A stretch of 64,000 nt of DNA from Pseudomonas viridiflava (GTDB lineage Bacteria; Pseudomonadota; Gammaproteobacteria; Pseudomonadales; Pseudomonadaceae): assembly GCA_900596015.1 (NCBI GenBank), contig UVIF01000001.1, forward strand, positions 886,513-950,512, written 5' to 3'. A program made the position numbers and the translations under genes. Of the stretch, positions 38,222 to 48,439 are shown piece by piece. Each line of letters starts with the position of its first letter. The first letter of the stretch is position 1. Under the pieces are notes generated by a model, which was not told the origin of the DNA, ran no database searches, and was given only the letters and a program-made list of their open reading frames with translations.

Positions 38222-38422
38222 TCAATCCTTTTCGGCAGCCCAGAGGGTCTGCACCGCTTCGAGCACCTTCTCGCCGACGCGACCGGAGGCGTCGTCGAAA
38301 TCCGGCAGCGCCTTGATCATCTGCTGCAGGCGGGTGAAGCCAACCGAGTACGGATCGAGTTGCGGATGCTGTTCTTCCAGCTCCTCGGCAATGCGCTGTA
38401 CATCATTCCAACCATAGCTCAT
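38222..38422 (-). CDS. iscX: Fe-S cluster assembly protein IscX
   Basis: A 66-residue acidic protein (YGWNDVQRIAEELEEQHPQL, then DPYSVGFTRLQQMI) that binds IscS and iron and tunes cluster assembly. It is the last gene of the isc operon, 13 bases after fdx. Confidence 0.95.
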   Translation of the reverse strand: MSYGWNDVQRIAEELEEQHPQLDPYSVGFTRLQQMIKALPDFDDASGRVGEKVLEAVQTLWAAEKD

Positions 38423-38435
38423 GACGATCCCTCGG

Positions 38436-38777
38436 TCAGTGCGGCGCTTCGGCAGCGTGATTGAGCGAGTATTTGGGAATCTCGACGGTGATGTCCTGGG
38501 TGCCGACCTTGGCCTGGCAACTCAGGCGCGACGTCGGCTCCAGGCCCCAGGCGCGATCGAGGAAATCCTCTTCCAGCTCGTCTGCTTCTTCCAGCGTGTC
38601 GAAACCGGCACGGATCACGCAATGGCAGGTGGTGCAGGCGCACACGCCGCCACAGGCACTCTCGATCTCGATGTGATGATCGTGGGCGACGTCGAGCAGC
38701 GACCGGCCAGTTTCAGCTTCGACCACCATACCGTCCGGGCAATGCTCGGCGTGGGGCAGAAAAGTCACCTTCGGCAT
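38436..38777 (-). CDS. fdx: ISC-type [2Fe-2S] ferredoxin
   Basis: A 113-residue adrenodoxin-type ferredoxin that supplies electrons for cluster assembly. The ligands are in ACGGVCACTTCHCV and the later Cys of RLSCQAKV. Its start lies three bases after the hscA stop, within the isc operon. Confidence 0.95.
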   Translation of the reverse strand: MPKVTFLPHAEHCPDGMVVEAETGRSLLDVAHDHHIEIESACGGVCACTTCHCVIRAGFDTLEEADELEEDFLDRAWGLEPTSRLSCQAKVGTQDITVEIPKYSLNHAAEAPH

Positions 38778-38780
38778 CAG

Positions 38781-40643
38781 TTATTCCTCAATTTCATTCA
38801 GGTTGCGCCCCGACAGGGCGTCTTTCACGGCATTGTTCATGCGACGCGCAGCGAAGGCATCGGTCACTTGCGACAGCAGCTTGGTCTGCTGTTCGATGGC
38901 CGGACCGTCGTCGCCTTTGACCCGCGCGCGCAATTCGTCCATCTGCAGGCCGATCACCATGCGCTCTTCGTCGTCGAGCAGACGCTCGCCATCGGCGTCC
39001 AGCGCGGCTTGTACCGCTTCGAGCAGGCGCTCGCCGTCGACCTGATGCTCGCGCAGCTGGCGAGCGACCTTGTCGTCACCGGCATACTGGAAGGAATCGG
39101 TGAGCATTTTGGCGATCTCGCCGTCGGTCAGGCCATAGGATGGCTTGACCTGAATGCTTGCCTCGACGCCCGAGCCCAACTCGCGGGCGGACACGCTGAG
39201 CAGGCCATCGGCATCGACCTGAAAGGTCACGCGGATCTTTGCCGCGCCGGCCACCATGGCAGGAATGCCACGCAGCTCGAAGCGGGCCAGCGACCGGCAG
39301 TCGCTGATCAATTCGCGCTCACCCTGCAGCACATGCACGAGCAAGGCCGACTGGCCGTCTTTGTAAGTGGTGAAGTCCTGGGCGCGGGCGACGGGAATGG
39401 TAGTGTTGCGTGGAATCACCTTCTCCATCAGCCCGCCCATGGTTTCCAACCCCAGCGACAACGGAATGACGTCCAGCAGCAACAGCTCACCGCCGTCGCG
39501 CTTGTTGCCGGCCAGGGTATCGGCCTGGATGGCGGCACCGATCGCCACCACCTGATCGGGGTCGATGTCGGTCAGCGGCTGGCGCCCGAACAGCTCGCCC
39601 ACCGCTTCACGTACCCGCGGCACGCGGGTGGAGCCACCGACCATGACCACGGCGAGAATCTCGTCGATTTCGATGTTGGCGTCACGCACCGCACGTCGGC
39701 AGGCCTTGAGGCTGCGCGCGACCATGGGTTCGATCAGCGCCTGGAAGGCGTCGCGAGTGAGCTCCGCGCTCCAGCTACCGTATTCGATGGTGGTGCTGTA
39801 CGACTGACTCAGGGCTTCCTTGGCAGCGCAGGCCGCCTGCAGCAATTGGCGCTGCGCACCAGGGTCGAGGTTGGCGGATACGCCCGCCTGCTCGACGATC
39901 CAGCCTGCGATGGCATGATCGAAGTCGTCGCCACCCAGTGCACTGTCGCCGCCGGTGGCCAGCACTTCGAAAACCCCGCCGGTCAGGCGCAGGATGGAGA
40001 TATCGAAAGTCCCGCCACCCAGATCGTAGATCGCCACCAGCCCTTCGGCGTGCTGATCCAGGCCATAGGCCACGGCGGCGGCCGTCGGCTCGTTGAGCAG
40101 GCGCAGCACGTTCAGCCCGGCCAGACGCGCGGCGTCCTTGGTGGCTTGCCGCTGGGCGTCATCGAAATAGGCGGGAACGGTGATCACCGCCCCGACCAGG
40201 TCGCCGCCCAGGACACCTTCGGCCCGCTGACGCAGGGCCTTGAGGATATCGGCAGACACTTCCACTGGGCTCTTCGGCCCTTGAACGGTCTCGATGAACG
40301 GCATGTGCGACTCGCCACCGACGAAGCGGTAGGGCAATTGCTCGCCCAACTGCTTGACGTCGGCCAGGCCGCGGCCCATCAGGCGCTTGACCGAGAGCAC
40401 GGTATTGAAGGGGTCACTGGCGGCGGCGGCCTTGGCAGCCGCACCGACCTCGACACGATCGGCGTGGTAGCGAACGGCAGACGGCAGGATGACCTGCCCG
40501 TCTGCGTCCGCCAGGGGTTCGGATAGACCGCTGCGCAGCGCAGCGACCAGCGAATTGGTAGTGCCCAGGTCGATCCCCACGGCCAGACGACGCTGGTGTG
40601 GTTGAGGACTCTGGCCAGGTTCGGCGATCTGCAGTAGGGCCAT
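38781..40643 (-). CDS. hscA: Fe-S protein assembly chaperone HscA
   Basis: A 620-residue Hsp70 specialised for IscU. The nucleotide domain shows [18 protein letters not shown] and [14 protein letters not shown]; the substrate domain follows from near residue 385. The N-terminal extension ([18 protein letters not shown]) before the ATPase is typical of HscA. It lies between hscB and fdx. Confidence 0.95.
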   Translation of the reverse strand: MALLQIAEPGQSPQPHQRRLAVGIDLGTTNSLVAALRSGLSEPLADADGQVILPSAVRYHADRVEVGAAAKAAAASDPFNTVLSVKRLMGRGLADVKQLGEQLPYRFVGGESHMPFIETVQGPKSPVEVSADILKALRQRAEGVLGGDLVGAVITVPAYFDDAQRQATKDAARLAGLNVLRLLNEPTAAAVAYGLDQHAEGLVAIYDLGGGTFDISILRLTGGVFEVLATGGDSALGGDDFDHAIAGWIVEQAGVSANLDPGAQRQLLQAACAAKEALSQSYSTTIEYGSWSAELTRDAFQALIEPMVARSLKACRRAVRDANIEIDEILAVVMVGGSTRVPRVREAVGELFGRQPLTDIDPDQVVAIGAAIQADTLAGNKRDGGELLLLDVIPLSLGLETMGGLMEKVIPRNTTIPVARAQDFTTYKDGQSALLVHVLQGERELISDCRSLARFELRGIPAMVAGAAKIRVTFQVDADGLLSVSARELGSGVEASIQVKPSYGLTDGEIAKMLTDSFQYAGDDKVARQLREHQVDGERLLEAVQAALDADGERLLDDEERMVIGLQMDELRARVKGDDGPAIEQQTKLLSQVTDAFAARRMNNAVKDALSGRNLNEIEE

Positions 40644-40689
40644 GCTTATCAGGTCAGGAATTCAGGCGTGCGGCCGTAGCGACACTGGG

Positions 40690-41211
40690 TTAATCGTCGA
40701 GGCGCTCTTCGAGCTGGCGCACTTCATAGGAAAGCTTGTCGAGAAACTGCATGCGCCGCATCAGGCGTTCGGCCTGTTCGCGTTGCGCCGCGTCATCCCA
40801 ACAGGCAGCGAAGCTGTCTTCGAGTTCAGCCTGCGCGGCCTTGACCCGGCGCTTGAAAACGGCCACACCGGGCAAGTCGGCACTGTCCTGCAGGTCTTCG
40901 AGCTCTTCGCGCCACTGCATCTGCTGCAGAAGAAAGTCCGGGTCGTGGACCGTGACTTCCTGCGGTACTTCTCGCCCACCGATGGACAACAAGTAACGCG
41001 CACGCTTGGGCGCAGCCTTCAGCGTCTGGTAGGCATCGTTCAAACCCGCCGATTTTTCCAGCGCCTGGCGTTGTTCGCGCTCGGACGCGTCGGCGAAGCG
41101 ATCGGGATGGACTTCACGGGCCAACTCGCGATAGCGGCTAGCCAGTTGGTCGAGGTCCAGACGAAAGCCGGGCTTGAGGTCGAACAGGGCGAAATGACAA
41201 GGAGTACCCAC
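40690..41211 (-). CDS. hscB: Fe-S protein assembly co-chaperone HscB
   Basis: A 173-residue J-domain protein that brings IscU to HscA. The J domain holds the HPD motif in [12 protein letters not shown], and a C-terminal three-helix domain binds IscU. The GTG at 41211 ([12 protein letters not shown]) is chosen because it gives the conserved N-terminus and has GAGG six bases upstream, overlapping the iscA stop codon; the frame is open to 41250. Confidence 0.94.
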   Translation of the reverse strand: MGTPCHFALFDLKPGFRLDLDQLASRYRELAREVHPDRFADASEREQRQALEKSAGLNDAYQTLKAAPKRARYLLSIGGREVPQEVTVHDPDFLLQQMQWREELEDLQDSADLPGVAVFKRRVKAAQAELEDSFAACWDDAAQREQAERLMRRMQFLDKLSYEVRQLEERLDD

Positions 41212-41219
41212 GGTCAGCC

Positions 41220-41543
41220 TCAGATATTGAAGCTTTCGCCGCAGCCACATTCGCCGCGTACGTTGGGGTTGTTGAACTTGAAGCCTTCGTTCAACCCTTC
41301 CTTGACGAAATCGAGTTCGGTACCGTCCAGGTAGACCAGGCTCTTGGGATCGATGATCACCTTGACGCCATGGTTCTCGAAGACCTTGTCTTCGCTGCCG
41401 GCCTCATCGACGAACTCCAGCACGTAGGCCAACCCCGAGCAACCGGTGGTGCGTACGCCCAAACGAATGCCGTCACCCTTGCCACGCCCTGCCAGGGAGC
41501 GGCGAACGTGGTTGGCGGCGGCTTCTGTCATGCTGATGGCCAT
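41220..41543 (-). CDS. iscA: Iron-sulfur cluster assembly protein IscA
   Basis: A 107-residue A-type carrier with the three conserved Cys in [13 protein letters not shown] and GECGCGESF. It delivers clusters to apo-proteins. It sits between iscU and hscB in the operon. Confidence 0.96.
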   Translation of the reverse strand: MAISMTEAAANHVRRSLAGRGKGDGIRLGVRTTGCSGLAYVLEFVDEAGSEDKVFENHGVKVIIDPKSLVYLDGTELDFVKEGLNEGFKFNNPNVRGECGCGESFNI

Positions 41544-41633
41544 CGTGACTCCTTACCTGCAAACGGTTGCGCGCGAGCGGTCACCCGCACCGCGCTGTAT
41601 CGAACCTGCGACTGTGTCCAGCTTCGCTCTGAC

Positions 41634-42020
41634 TCAGAGCAGACCTTTCTTCTGCTTGTAGTCGCGTACGGCCGCCTTGATGGCGTCCTCAGCGAGCACC
41701 GAGCAGTGGATCTTCACCGGCGGCAACGCCAGTTCTTCGGCCAGCTGGGTGTTCTTGATGGTTTCGGCTTCGTCCAGGGTCTTGCCCTTCATCCACTCGG
41801 TGGCGAGGGAGCTGGAAGCAATGGCCGAACCGCAACCGTAGGTCTTGAACTTGGCATCTTCGATGATGCCCTGCTCGTTGACGCGGATCTGCAGACGCAT
41901 CACATCGCCGCACGCCGGAGCGCCGACCATGCCAGTGCCAACGTCGGCATCTTCGGCGTCCATCTTGCCCACGTTACGTGGGTTTTCGTAGTGGTCGATG
42001 ACCTTTTCACTGTAAGCCAT
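41634..42020 (-). CDS. iscU: Fe-S cluster scaffold protein IscU
   Basis: A 128-residue scaffold on which clusters are built. The three ligand Cys are in GAPACGDVM, TYGCGSAIASSS and KIHCSVLAED; LPPVK before the last Cys is the HscA recognition motif. It follows iscS. Confidence 0.97.
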   Translation of the reverse strand: MAYSEKVIDHYENPRNVGKMDAEDADVGTGMVGAPACGDVMRLQIRVNEQGIIEDAKFKTYGCGSAIASSSLATEWMKGKTLDEAETIKNTQLAEELALPPVKIHCSVLAEDAIKAAVRDYKQKKGLL

Positions 42021-42073
42021 GATATTGATCCTTACTGAAACTCATCAGGTAAGCCGCTCTTGCCGGCAGCTAC

Positions 42074-43288
42074 TTAGTGCGCCGCCCACTCGATCTTCGA
42101 GATATCGACACCGTCTTTGTACATGTCCCACAGCGGCGACAACGCGCGCAGCTTGGTGACGGCCTCGCAGACTTTCTGCGCGGCGTAATCGACTTCTTCT
42201 TCGGTGGTGAAGCGACCGAAGGTGAAACGAATGGAGCTGTGTGCCAGCTCGTCGTTGCGGCCCAGGGCGCGCAGCACGTACGAGGGCTCGAGCGAGGCCG
42301 AGGTACACGCGGAACCGGAAGACACTGCCAGGTCCTTGAGGGCCATGATCAGCGACTCGCCTTCGACATAGTTGAAGGACAGGTTCAGGTTGTGCGGTAC
42401 GCGAGCGGTCAGGCTGCCGTTGACGTACAGCTCTTCCAGGTTTTCGACCTGCTGGTAGAAGCGGTCGCTGAGGGCCTTGATGCGTGCGTTCTCGTCCGCC
42501 ATGGTTTCCTTGGCGATACGGAAGGCTTCGCCCATGCCGACGATCTGGTGCGTGGCCAGGGTGCCCGAACGCATGCCGCGCTCGTGACCACCGCCGTGCA
42601 TGGCAGCTTCCAGACGAACACGCGGCTTGCGGCTGACGTACAGCGCGCCGATACCCTTGGGGCCGTAGGTCTTGTGCGCCGAGAACGACATCAGGTCGAC
42701 CTTGAGCGCGGCCAGGTCGATCTCGACCTTGCCGGTGGACTGGGCAGCATCGACATGGAAGAGCACGCCGCGCGAACGGGTCAGTTCGCCGATGGCCGCG
42801 ATGTCGTTGATCACGCCGATTTCGTTGTTCACGTGGATGACCGAAACCAGAATGGTGTCGTCGCGCATCACCGCTTCGATCATGGCCGGGGTGACCAGGC
42901 CATCGGTGCCGGGTTCGAGGTAGGTAACGTCGAAACCTTCACGCTCGAGCTGGCGGGTGGTGTCCAGCACCGCCTTGTGCTCGATCTTGGTGGTGATGAT
43001 GTGCTTGCCCTTGGTCTGGTAGAAATGCGCCACACCTTTGATCGCGAGGTTGTCGGACTCGGTGGCACCGCTGGTCCAGACGATTTCGCGCGGGTCGGCA
43101 CCGACCAGGTCGGCCACTTGGCGACGGGCGTTTTCGACGGCTTCTTCGGCCTTCCAGCCGAACACGTGCGAACGGGAGGCCGGGTTACCGAAGTTCCCGT
43201 CCATCTGCAGGCATTCGATCATCTTCTGTGCAACGCGTGGATCCACTGGCGTGGTCGCGGAGTAATCGAGGTAAATCGGCAACTTCAT
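42074..43288 (-). CDS. iscS: Cysteine desulfurase IscS
   Basis: A 404-residue PLP enzyme that takes sulfur from cysteine. PLP Lys is in [14 protein letters not shown], and the catalytic Cys loop is [14 protein letters not shown]. It donates sulfur to IscU and to tRNA thiolation. It follows iscR by 34 bases. Confidence 0.97.
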   Translation of the reverse strand: MKLPIYLDYSATTPVDPRVAQKMIECLQMDGNFGNPASRSHVFGWKAEEAVENARRQVADLVGADPREIVWTSGATESDNLAIKGVAHFYQTKGKHIITTKIEHKAVLDTTRQLEREGFDVTYLEPGTDGLVTPAMIEAVMRDDTILVSVIHVNNEIGVINDIAAIGELTRSRGVLFHVDAAQSTGKVEIDLAALKVDLMSFSAHKTYGPKGIGALYVSRKPRVRLEAAMHGGGHERGMRSGTLATHQIVGMGEAFRIAKETMADENARIKALSDRFYQQVENLEELYVNGSLTARVPHNLNLSFNYVEGESLIMALKDLAVSSGSACTSASLEPSYVLRALGRNDELAHSSIRFTFGRFTTEEEVDYAAQKVCEAVTKLRALSPLWDMYKDGVDISKIEWAAH

Positions 43289-43322
43289 TGGTATCTCCTA
43301 TCAGGCGGCTAACCTGGCTTTC

Positions 43323-43820
43323 TCATTCGACGGCAGACGTTTCGATCTTGTCCAGGCGTTGCGTGCGGCCGTTGCTGTTGCAACGACGCAGGTCCTGGCG
43401 CTGGGCGACTTCTTGCACTTCACGGCGAGTGACAAGGTCGGACAGACTGATGCCGCTCAAAAATTCATGGATCTGCTGGCTGAGGTCGCACCACAGGTGA
43501 TGGGTCAGGCAGGTGTCTCCGGCGTGGCAATCACCCAGGCCCTGGCACTTGGTGGCGTCGACCGATTCGTTGACCGCGTCGATGACCTGTGCAACCTGGA
43601 TGCCTTCCATTTCGCGGGAAAGCTGGTAACCACCGCCCGGGCCGCGCACGCTGGACACCAGGTTGCCCCGGCGCAGCTTGGCGAACAGTTGCTCCAGGTA
43701 GGACAGGGAAATGCCCTGGCGCTCGGAGATGTCGGCCAATGAGACCGGCCCACGCTGCGCGTGCAATGCCAGGTCGAGCATGGCAGTGACGGCGTATCGG
43801 CCTTTAGTTGTCAGTCGCAT
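43323..43820 (-). CDS. iscR: Fe-S cluster regulator IscR
   Basis: A 165-residue Rrf2-type repressor that senses cluster supply. The winged helix covers residues 1-70 ([20 protein letters not shown]); the [2Fe-2S] ligands are the three Cys and His in [17 protein letters not shown]. The ATG at 43820 gives the conserved start. Two predicted IscR sites upstream indicate autoregulation of the whole isc operon. Confidence 0.96.
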   Translation of the reverse strand: MRLTTKGRYAVTAMLDLALHAQRGPVSLADISERQGISLSYLEQLFAKLRRGNLVSSVRGPGGGYQLSREMEGIQVAQVIDAVNESVDATKCQGLGDCHAGDTCLTHHLWCDLSQQIHEFLSGISLSDLVTRREVQEVAQRQDLRRCNSNGRTQRLDKIETSAVE

Positions 43821-43860
43821 GGCTAGTACCACGGGTTCTCGGAATAGGTTCGATCATCCT

Positions 43861-43885
43861 ATTTCCGAGTAAATTTGTCAACTAT
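43861..43885 (-). promoter_or_regulatory. Type 1 IscR binding site with -35 box
   Basis: On the minus strand the 25 bases start ATAGTTGACAAATTTACTCG and end GAAAT, closely fitting the type 1 IscR consensus. The TTGACA inside serves as a -35, with a weaker -10 (GATGAT) 17 bases on. It lies about 40 bases upstream of the iscR ATG. Confidence 0.8.
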
Positions 43886-43910
43886 AAGTCCTACTGAATT
43901 ACTAGGACTT
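43886..43910 (-). promoter_or_regulatory. Second putative IscR site
   Basis: The adjoining 25 bases form the palindrome AAGTCCTA ... TAGGACTT, weaker against the type 1 consensus but placed in tandem, as in the E. coli iscR promoter. Confidence 0.5.
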
Positions 43911-43984
43911 GAGTGCAAAACGGCGGCGCAATGATAGCAGACTAATGATGCCGGAGGGAGCACCCGCTGCGCGCTATGCCCCGC

Positions 43985-44006
43985 GGGAGCGGTCATCGGC
44001 TGCGAA
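43985..44006 (+). repeat. Single family B REP-like element
   Basis: GGGAGCGGTCATCGGCTGCG plus AA matches the family B core seen at 26629. It lies between the iscR promoter and the cysE stop. Confidence 0.55.
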
Positions 44007-44032
44007 ACGGGCACCGCGGTGGATCCGTTGGA

Positions 44033-44812
44033 TCAGGGGTTGGTCTTGCGCTCCGCGCCTTGCACGCATTCGAAGTCTTCGTCGCGCAGGGGCGGCAGGT
44101 CCTTGGCACGGTAGTCGCTGCCCAACTGGTTGAGCGCGCCGCACATACCCTCTAGGCGCCCATCCACCGCATGCAGGTGATCGAGCAGTTGGCCGATGGC
44201 CCGCGCCACCGGGTCGGGCATGTCTTCGCCACCGACACCGTAGGCATCGAAACCGATCTTCTCGGCCATGGCCTTGCGCCGCGCATCGAGCTGGTCGTCG
44301 CTCTTGACGATGATCTTGCCCGGGATCCCCACGACGGTCGCGCCGGGCGGCACTTCCTTGGTCACCACTGCGTTGGAGCCGACCTTGGCCCCGGCGCCCA
44401 CGGTGAACGGCCCGAGCACCTTGGCGCCCGCCCCTACCACCACGCCGTCGGCCAGGGTCGGGTGACGCTTGCCCTTGTTCCAGCTGGTACCGCCCAGGGT
44501 CACGCCCTGATAGATCGTCACATCATCGCCGATCTCGGCCGTCTCGCCGATCACGATGCCCATGCCGTGGTCGATGAAAAAGCGCCGGCCCACCGTGGCA
44601 CCGGGATGGATCTCGATCCCGGTCATCCAGCGACCGAAATTCGACACCACCCGCGCCAGCCATTTCAGATCCCGCTTCCACAAGGCATGGGCCGCCCGAT
44701 GCAGCCAGATGGCGTGCATGCCGGGGTAGCAGGTCAATACCTCGAACGCATTGCGCGCAGCCGGATCGCGATGAAAAACACTTTGGATATCTTCCCGCAG
44801 ACGTTCGAACAT
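44033..44812 (-). CDS. cysE: Serine O-acetyltransferase
   Basis: A 259-residue enzyme making O-acetylserine for cysteine synthesis. The N-terminal helical domain is followed by a left-handed beta helix of hexapeptide repeats ([19 protein letters not shown], then [15 protein letters not shown]). The active-site His is in FFIDHGMG. Next to the isc operon, it fits a sulfur-supply role; it starts right at the end of trmJ. Confidence 0.94.
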   Translation of the reverse strand: MFERLREDIQSVFHRDPAARNAFEVLTCYPGMHAIWLHRAAHALWKRDLKWLARVVSNFGRWMTGIEIHPGATVGRRFFIDHGMGIVIGETAEIGDDVTIYQGVTLGGTSWNKGKRHPTLADGVVVGAGAKVLGPFTVGAGAKVGSNAVVTKEVPPGATVVGIPGKIIVKSDDQLDARRKAMAEKIGFDAYGVGGEDMPDPVARAIGQLLDHLHAVDGRLEGMCGALNQLGSDYRAKDLPPLRDEDFECVQGAERKTNP

Positions 44813-45565
44813 TTACTGATCCTTGCGCTTATGCGGCTCGCCCCGAGCGACCTTCTGGGTCTCGGTGAGAATGCCGCGCAAAATACTCATTTCCGACTTG
44901 TTCACGGCGCTGCGGCCAAACAGCCGGCGCAGGCGCGCCATCAAATGCCGCGGTTTTTCCGGGTCGAGAAAGGCGATGTCGACCAGCGTGTCCTGCAGAT
45001 GGCCATAGAAGCGCTCCATCTCGTCGCTGGTGGCCAGTTCCTCGGCCTTCTCCATGGCTGCGGCAGGCCGCGTGCCCGCCAGCCAGGCCATGCGCACTTC
45101 ATAGCCGAGCACCTGCACCGCCGCCGCCAGGTTCAGCGAGCTGAAATCGGGGTTGGACGGGATGTGCACATGGAAATGACAGCGCTGCAGCTCGTCGTTG
45201 GTCAGGCCGGCATGCTCGCGGCCGAACACCAGCGCGATCTGCTTGCCCTGCCCCGCTTCGTCGATGACTTTCTCGCCGCACTCGCGAGGATCCACCAAAG
45301 GCCAGGGCAGGCTGCGGTCGCGGGCACTGGTACCCAGCACGACGGTGCAGCCCACCAGTGCCTCTTCCAGGGTGGCGACCACCTGGGCGTTTTCCAGCAC
45401 GTCACTGGCACCCGAGGCACGCGCCTCGGCTTCGGGCGAGGGGAAATCGCGGGGCTCGACCAGCACCAGCCGCGACAGACCCATGTTCTTCATGGCGCGC
45501 GCCGCTCCACCGATGTTGCCGGGATGGCTGGTATTGACCAGGACGACTCGGATGTTATCCAGCAC
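44813..45565 (-). CDS. trmJ: tRNA (cytidine/uridine-2'-O-)-methyltransferase TrmJ
   Basis: A 250-residue SPOUT methyltransferase that modifies position 32 of tRNA. The knot motifs are VVLVNTSHPGNIGGAARAMK, ALVFGREHAGLTNDEL and IPSNPDFSSLNLAAAV. The GTG at 45565 (MLDNIRVVLV) gives the conserved N-terminus; a TTG at 45598 is the only upstream alternative. Its stop abuts cysE. Confidence 0.92.
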   Translation of the reverse strand: MLDNIRVVLVNTSHPGNIGGAARAMKNMGLSRLVLVEPRDFPSPEAEARASGASDVLENAQVVATLEEALVGCTVVLGTSARDRSLPWPLVDPRECGEKVIDEAGQGKQIALVFGREHAGLTNDELQRCHFHVHIPSNPDFSSLNLAAAVQVLGYEVRMAWLAGTRPAAAMEKAEELATSDEMERFYGHLQDTLVDIAFLDPEKPRHLMARLRRLFGRSAVNKSEMSILRGILTETQKVARGEPHKRKDQ

Positions 45566-45698
45566 GGCTAGGGCTCTGTGTCGGGGAAAGGGCGGCAAAT
45601 ATTACAGAAGGCCTATAACTAAGGCTATGTCCCTCTTCTTGTCCACGACTTTTCTGCTAGAATGCGCGGCTTTCTTTAACGACCTAGGTGAAACGTCC

Positions 45699-46514
45699 AT
45701 GCAGCCCATGCTGAATATCGCGCTGCGCGCCGCCCGCAGCGCCAGTGAATTGATCTTCCGCTCCATCGAGCGCCTGGATACCATCAAGGTCGACGAGAAA
45801 GATGCCAAGGACTACGTGTCCGAAGTCGATCGCGCTGCCGAACAGAAAATCATCGATGCCCTGCGCAAGGCCTATCCGACCCACGGCATCCGTGGCGAAG
45901 AAACCGGCTTCCACGCCGGCAGCGGCGAAGGCGAAGACTACCTGTGGATCATCGACCCACTGGACGGCACCACCAACTTCCTGCGCGGCGTCCCGCATTT
46001 CGCCGTCAGCATCGCCTGCAAATACCGCGGCCGCCTGGAGCACGCGGTGGTTCTGGACCCGGTGCGCCAGGAAGAATTCACCGCCAGCCGTGGCCGCGGT
46101 GCCCAGCTCAACGGTCGCCGCCTGCGCGTCAGCGGTCGCACCAGCCTGGACGGTGCCCTGCTGGGCACCGGCTTCCCGTTTCGCGACAACCAGATTGACA
46201 ACCTCGACAACTACCTGGGCATGTTCCGCAGCCTGGTGGGCCAGACCGCCGGCATCCGCCGCGCCGGCTCCGCCAGCCTGGATCTGGCCTACGTCGCCGC
46301 GGGCCGCTTCGACGCATTCTGGGAGTCGGGCCTGTCGGAATGGGACATGGCTGCGGGCGTGCTGCTGATTCAGGAAGCAGGCGGTCTGGTGAGCGATTTC
46401 ACCGGCGGTCACAACTTCCTGGAAAACGGCCACATCGTTGCCGGCAACACCAAGTGCTTCAAGGCGGTGCTGACTGCCATCCAGCCGCACCTGCCGGCTT
46501 CGCTCAAGCGCTGA
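45699..46514 (+). CDS. suhB: Inositol-1-monophosphatase SuhB
   Basis: A 271-residue Mg-dependent phosphatase of the IMPase family. Metal-site motifs are GEETG, IIDPLDGTTNFLRG and WDMAAG. In enterobacteria SuhB also joins the rRNA antitermination complex. The ATG at 45699 (MQPMLNIALRAARS) matches the family. It is divergent from trmJ. Confidence 0.95.
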   Translation: MQPMLNIALRAARSASELIFRSIERLDTIKVDEKDAKDYVSEVDRAAEQKIIDALRKAYPTHGIRGEETGFHAGSGEGEDYLWIIDPLDGTTNFLRGVPHFAVSIACKYRGRLEHAVVLDPVRQEEFTASRGRGAQLNGRRLRVSGRTSLDGALLGTGFPFRDNQIDNLDNYLGMFRSLVGQTAGIRRAGSASLDLAYVAAGRFDAFWESGLSEWDMAAGVLLIQEAGGLVSDFTGGHNFLENGHIVAGNTKCFKAVLTAIQPHLPASLKR

Positions 46515-46543
46515 GTCCTGACGCGACAAGAGCCGCAACGAGA

Positions 46544-46568
46544 AAAGCACCCCAAGGGGTGCTTTTTT
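46544..46568 (+). terminator. Intrinsic terminator of suhB
   Basis: AGCACCCC-AA-GGGGTGCT (46546-46563) flanked by A and T runs, 30 bases after the suhB stop. It marks the left edge of the accessory cassette. Confidence 0.92.
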
Positions 46569-46597
46569 CATGCCGCAGATTCAGGCGCCAGCGCCGG

Positions 46598-47752
46598 CTA
46601 ACCTTCGCAGGAAAAAGTCAGTATTCGACCCAACATCTCGTCGCATCCGGCCAACTGCGCGACGCTGACGAACTCATCGGGCTTGTGCCCCTGCGCCATG
46701 CTGCCCGGCCCGCACACCACCGTGGCGATACCTGCCTGATCGAACAGCCCGCCTTCGGTGCCGAACGCCACTGTGGAGAACGCCCGCGAACCGCTGAACC
46801 GTGCGATCCAGCCAGCGGCCTCGCTGGCATGGCTCACGTCCAGGCCCGGATAGCTGGACAACTCGCTGAAGCGAATGGCGCTCTGGCCACCGACCGCACG
46901 CATGGCCGGCAGCAGCGTGTGCTCGGCGTAATGTTGCAGGGCCTGGGTCAACTGTCGCGGATCCTCGGCGGGCAGCGAGCGCACCTCGAAATCGAAGCGA
47001 CAATGCTGGGGCACGATGTTGAGCGCCGTACCGCCCGCGATCACCCCCACCTGCACCGTGGAAAACGGCGGATCGAAGCGCTCGTTGCGTGCATCCGGGG
47101 TTTGCAGCGCATCGCCCAGCCGGCCCAGTTCGGCGATCAGCCGCGCGGCGTACTCGATGGCATTGACCCCGCTGGGCGCATGGGCCGAGTGACAAGCCAG
47201 CCCCTCCATCTCGCAGCGCATCGCCAGCTTGCCCTTGTGGCCGAGCACGGGCGCCAGTTCGGTCGGTTCGCCGATCACGCACAACATTGGCTGCACTGGC
47301 CGATGACGCAACGCTTCGAGCAGCGAGCGCACGCCCAGGCAGCCGACTTCCTCATCGTAGGACAGCGCGATGTGCAGCGGCCTGCGCAGTGGTGCCTCGA
47401 CCCATGCCGGCACCTGCGCCAATACGCAGGCGATGTAGCCTTTCATGTCGGCGGTGCCGCGGCCGTACAACCGGCCGCCCGCTTCGCTCAACTGGAACGG
47501 CGGATACGTCCAGGCCTGGCCGTCTACCGGCACCACATCGGTATGGCCTGACAGGACGATGCCCGGCACATCCTCGGGACCGATACTGGCGAACAGATTG
47601 GCTTTGCTGCGAGCCTCGTTGTAGATCAGCTCGCTGCTCACGCCGTACTCTGCCAGGTAGCCCTGAACGAATTCGATCAGCGCCAGGTTCGACTCGCGGC
47701 TGGTGGTGTCGAAGGCCACCAACTGCGCCAGCAGATCACGGCTGGCGCTCAT
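46598..47752 (-). CDS. argE: ArgE-type M20 deacetylase / N-acyl amino acid hydrolase
   Basis: A 384-residue di-zinc M20 peptidase/deacylase. Metal ligands and the catalytic acid are visible in VLSGHTDVVPVD, LYGRGTADMKGY and SYDEEVGCLG; the dimer-domain His is in LACHSAHAP, and the last ligand is in GSMAQGHKPDEFV. It resembles acetylornithine deacetylase, but it lies in a catabolic cluster rather than with arginine genes. The substrate is therefore more likely another N-acyl amino compound. The ATG at 47752 overlaps the DUF1028 stop by four bases. Confidence 0.85.
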   Translation of the reverse strand: MSASRDLLAQLVAFDTTSRESNLALIEFVQGYLAEYGVSSELIYNEARSKANLFASIGPEDVPGIVLSGHTDVVPVDGQAWTYPPFQLSEAGGRLYGRGTADMKGYIACVLAQVPAWVEAPLRRPLHIALSYDEEVGCLGVRSLLEALRHRPVQPMLCVIGEPTELAPVLGHKGKLAMRCEMEGLACHSAHAPSGVNAIEYAARLIAELGRLGDALQTPDARNERFDPPFSTVQVGVIAGGTALNIVPQHCRFDFEVRSLPAEDPRQLTQALQHYAEHTLLPAMRAVGGQSAIRFSELSSYPGLDVSHASEAAGWIARFSGSRAFSTVAFGTEGGLFDQAGIATVVCGPGSMAQGHKPDEFVSVAQLAGCDEMLGRILTFSCEG

Positions 47753-48426
47753 CGTGCGTCTCCCGGCACGCCGTAACCCGGCGCCACCGCCGGATTCAGA
47801 GCGCGCTCGAGATAGTCCTGCATCTGCGGTCGATAAGCCTGCCACAGTTGCTGCAACTCGCCCAAGGGATCGTGCTCGGCCCAGTCCACTCGCAGGTCGA
47901 CGATGGGCCACGGCAGCTCACCCACTACTTTCAGCGCCGCAGAGTGCACCGGCCCGGCTTCGCCACCGGCGGCCAGACCGGCCAGCATGGCTTGCAGCAG
48001 GCGCTCGGCCAGGTGCCCGGAGGCTTTTTCGAACGCCTCGACCACAGCGTCGACCACCGTGGTGGCGGCCAGCATGTTGCCTGCCGCTACGCATTGTTCA
48101 CCGCTGCGCGCATGGTGAATGCCCAAGGTCTGGCTACCACTGACATGGGCGCTGCGCCCCTGCGCATCGATGGCGATGATCTGCCGGTACTCACCGAAAC
48201 CGTCGCGGCCCAGCACCTGCTGCAACGCCTCGGCAGGCGACACCTGCTGTTCGAGCAGCACAAGTGTCTGCGGGCCGAGGGCAGGCAGAGTGATGTTCTG
48301 CGACGACACAGCCCCCACACCGGCCAGCAGCCAAGGGCAGCGGGCGCCCACCGCGATACTCGAAGAACTGATGGCGATGCCCAACTGGCCGGTTTCGGCG
48401 CAACGCGCTGCGATGGAAAAGGTCAT
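47749..48426 (-). CDS. DUF1028 domain-containing protein
   Basis: A 225-residue protein of the DUF1028 family (MTFSIAARCAETGQLGIAIS and SSSIAVGARCPWLLAGVGAV), an Ntn-like fold with unproven activity. Members often lie beside RidA and amidohydrolase genes. The pattern here, between ridA and an ArgE-type deacylase with an ATGA overlap to the latter, supports a role in breaking down an N-acyl or imine-forming compound. The function is not known. Confidence 0.85.
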   Translation of the reverse strand: MTFSIAARCAETGQLGIAISSSSIAVGARCPWLLAGVGAVSSQNITLPALGPQTLVLLEQQVSPAEALQQVLGRDGFGEYRQIIAIDAQGRSAHVSGSQTLGIHHARSGEQCVAAGNMLAATTVVDAVVEAFEKASGHLAERLLQAMLAGLAAGGEAGPVHSAALKVVGELPWPIVDLRVDWAEHDPLGELQQLWQAYRPQMQDYLERALNPAVAPGYGVPGDAR

Positions 48427-48439
48427 GGCAGAACGCTCC

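Noticed and set aside
45640..45698. suhB promoter with TAGAAT -10
   Set aside because: TAGAAT is present, but only a poor -35 (CTTCTT) lies at 17 bases, so it was not listed.
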